A stretch of DNA of 5,524 nucleotides. Origin: CAZGOM01 sp964542875 (GTDB lineage: Bacteria > Planctomycetota > Phycisphaerae > Phycisphaerales > Phycisphaeraceae). The notes beneath the pieces are model-generated. The model did not search any database, was not told the DNA's origin, and was given only the letters and a program-made list of their open reading frames with translations. Below are positions 5,133 to 5,524 of this stretch, in pieces; within the stretch, counting starts at the first letter, position 1, and the number at the start of each line of letters is the position of its first letter. The stretch lies in contig CAZIWA010000212.1 of assembly GCA_964542875.1 (NCBI GenBank), positions 1-5,524 of the forward strand, given 5' to 3'. A program made the translations under genes and the position numbers.

Positions 5133-5524
5133 ATGACCCTTCTCCGCAGCAGACTCGCTCTGGCCCTAGGCGCTTTAACCCTAGCCATAACGGGCATTTG
5201 CACCTCTCAAGCCAAGGCCGACTACATCGCCACGACAACGACCACCACATACACCGCCAGCCCGGATATGGAACGTTACGAAGCCGTTCCCGGCAGGTTT
5301 GAAAACCAATGGGTCGCCCCCGTCTACGGCACCAGTTACGATGCTTCGGGCCGCCCTTTCACCTACATTGCCCAACCCGGTTACTCCCGCCAGGTCTGGG
5401 TTGAACCTGTCTACGCGTATCGGCAGCGGTCGGTCACGCAGGTGGTTTACGTCTCTCAACCGGTCTACTGCCCGCCGCCTCAGGTGGTTTATGCTCCGCC
5501 TCCTCCCGTCTGCCAGCCGGTGGT
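5133..5524 (+). CDS. Exported Tyr/Val/Pro-rich protein, 5' part only
   Basis: The frame is open from ATG 5133 to the window end (130 codons and 2 bases), so the C-terminus is missing. Residues 1-29 are a typical Sec signal peptide: basic start (LLRSR), hydrophobic core (LALALGALTLAITGI) and cleavage after SQAKA. There is no lipobox at C23. The mature part begins with a Thr run (TTTTTT, 34-39). Related Tyr/Trp/Val units follow: WVAPVYGTSYDASGRP (60-75), VWVEPVYAYRQRS (88-100), QVVYVSQPVY (103-112) and QVVYAPPPPV (117-126), with PPP stretches. Such 'WVxPVY' proteins are common as unnamed exported proteins in Planctomycetes and relatives and are probably extracytoplasmic or envelope-associated. 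The function is unknown. An 11-bp DNA repeat, CAGGTGGTTTA (5439-5449 and 5481-5491), marks the internal repetition. Confidence 0.82.
   Translation, partial: MTLLRSRLALALGALTLAITGICTSQAKADYIATTTTTTYTASPDMERYEAVPGRFENQWVAPVYGTSYDASGRPFTYIAQPGYSRQVWVEPVYAYRQRSVTQVVYVSQPVYCPPPQVVYAPPPPVCQPV

Noticed and set aside
1..5524. CRISPR array, tRNA, rRNA or phage attachment site
   Set aside because: No regularly spaced direct repeats, no cloverleaf or rRNA-like conserved segments, and no integrase were seen.

Overview
This 5.5 kb bacterial window has moderately high GC content. It holds four protein genes and three intergenic stretches that carry structured or mobile DNA. A cysteine-type sulfatase and a secreted Tyr/Val/Pro-rich protein of the 'WVxPVY' kind both fit the PVC group (Planctomycetes, perhaps Phycisphaerae, or Verrucomicrobia). 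This is inferred from style only; nothing in the window fixes the taxon.

Layout. A cytoplasmic-looking sulfatase lies on the minus strand (1-1392). It is divergent from a CPA1-type cation/proton antiporter with a C-terminal RCK_C (TrkA-C) domain on the plus strand (1759-3321, TTG start). Their 366-bp spacer contains an inverted pair of REP-like hairpins (1430-1519). The antiporter converges on a minus-strand gene of unknown function (3651-4910) whose product has one membrane segment near its C-terminus. The 329-bp gap between these two 3' ends is almost filled by a small mobile-element relic (3337-3630). The relic has two inverted REP-like arms with GTAG/GTGG-type heads around the first ~50 codons of a REP-associated tyrosine transposase (RAYT, IS200/Y1-like). 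It looks like an internally deleted, non-autonomous derivative. The unknown gene is divergent from a gene for an exported Tyr/Pro-rich protein (5133 to beyond the window end). Their shared spacer has several dyads, including a possible anti-Shine-Dalgarno switch just ahead of the exported protein's start codon.

Functional links. The four genes do not form one pathway. They sit in four separate transcription units with alternating strands. The strongest non-routine signals are the RAYT/REP relic, the second, unrelated REP-like pair, and the 5' leader at 5054-5124 in which one CCTCTTG segment can pair with either of two CAAGAGG copies, one of which contains the Shine-Dalgarno sequence.
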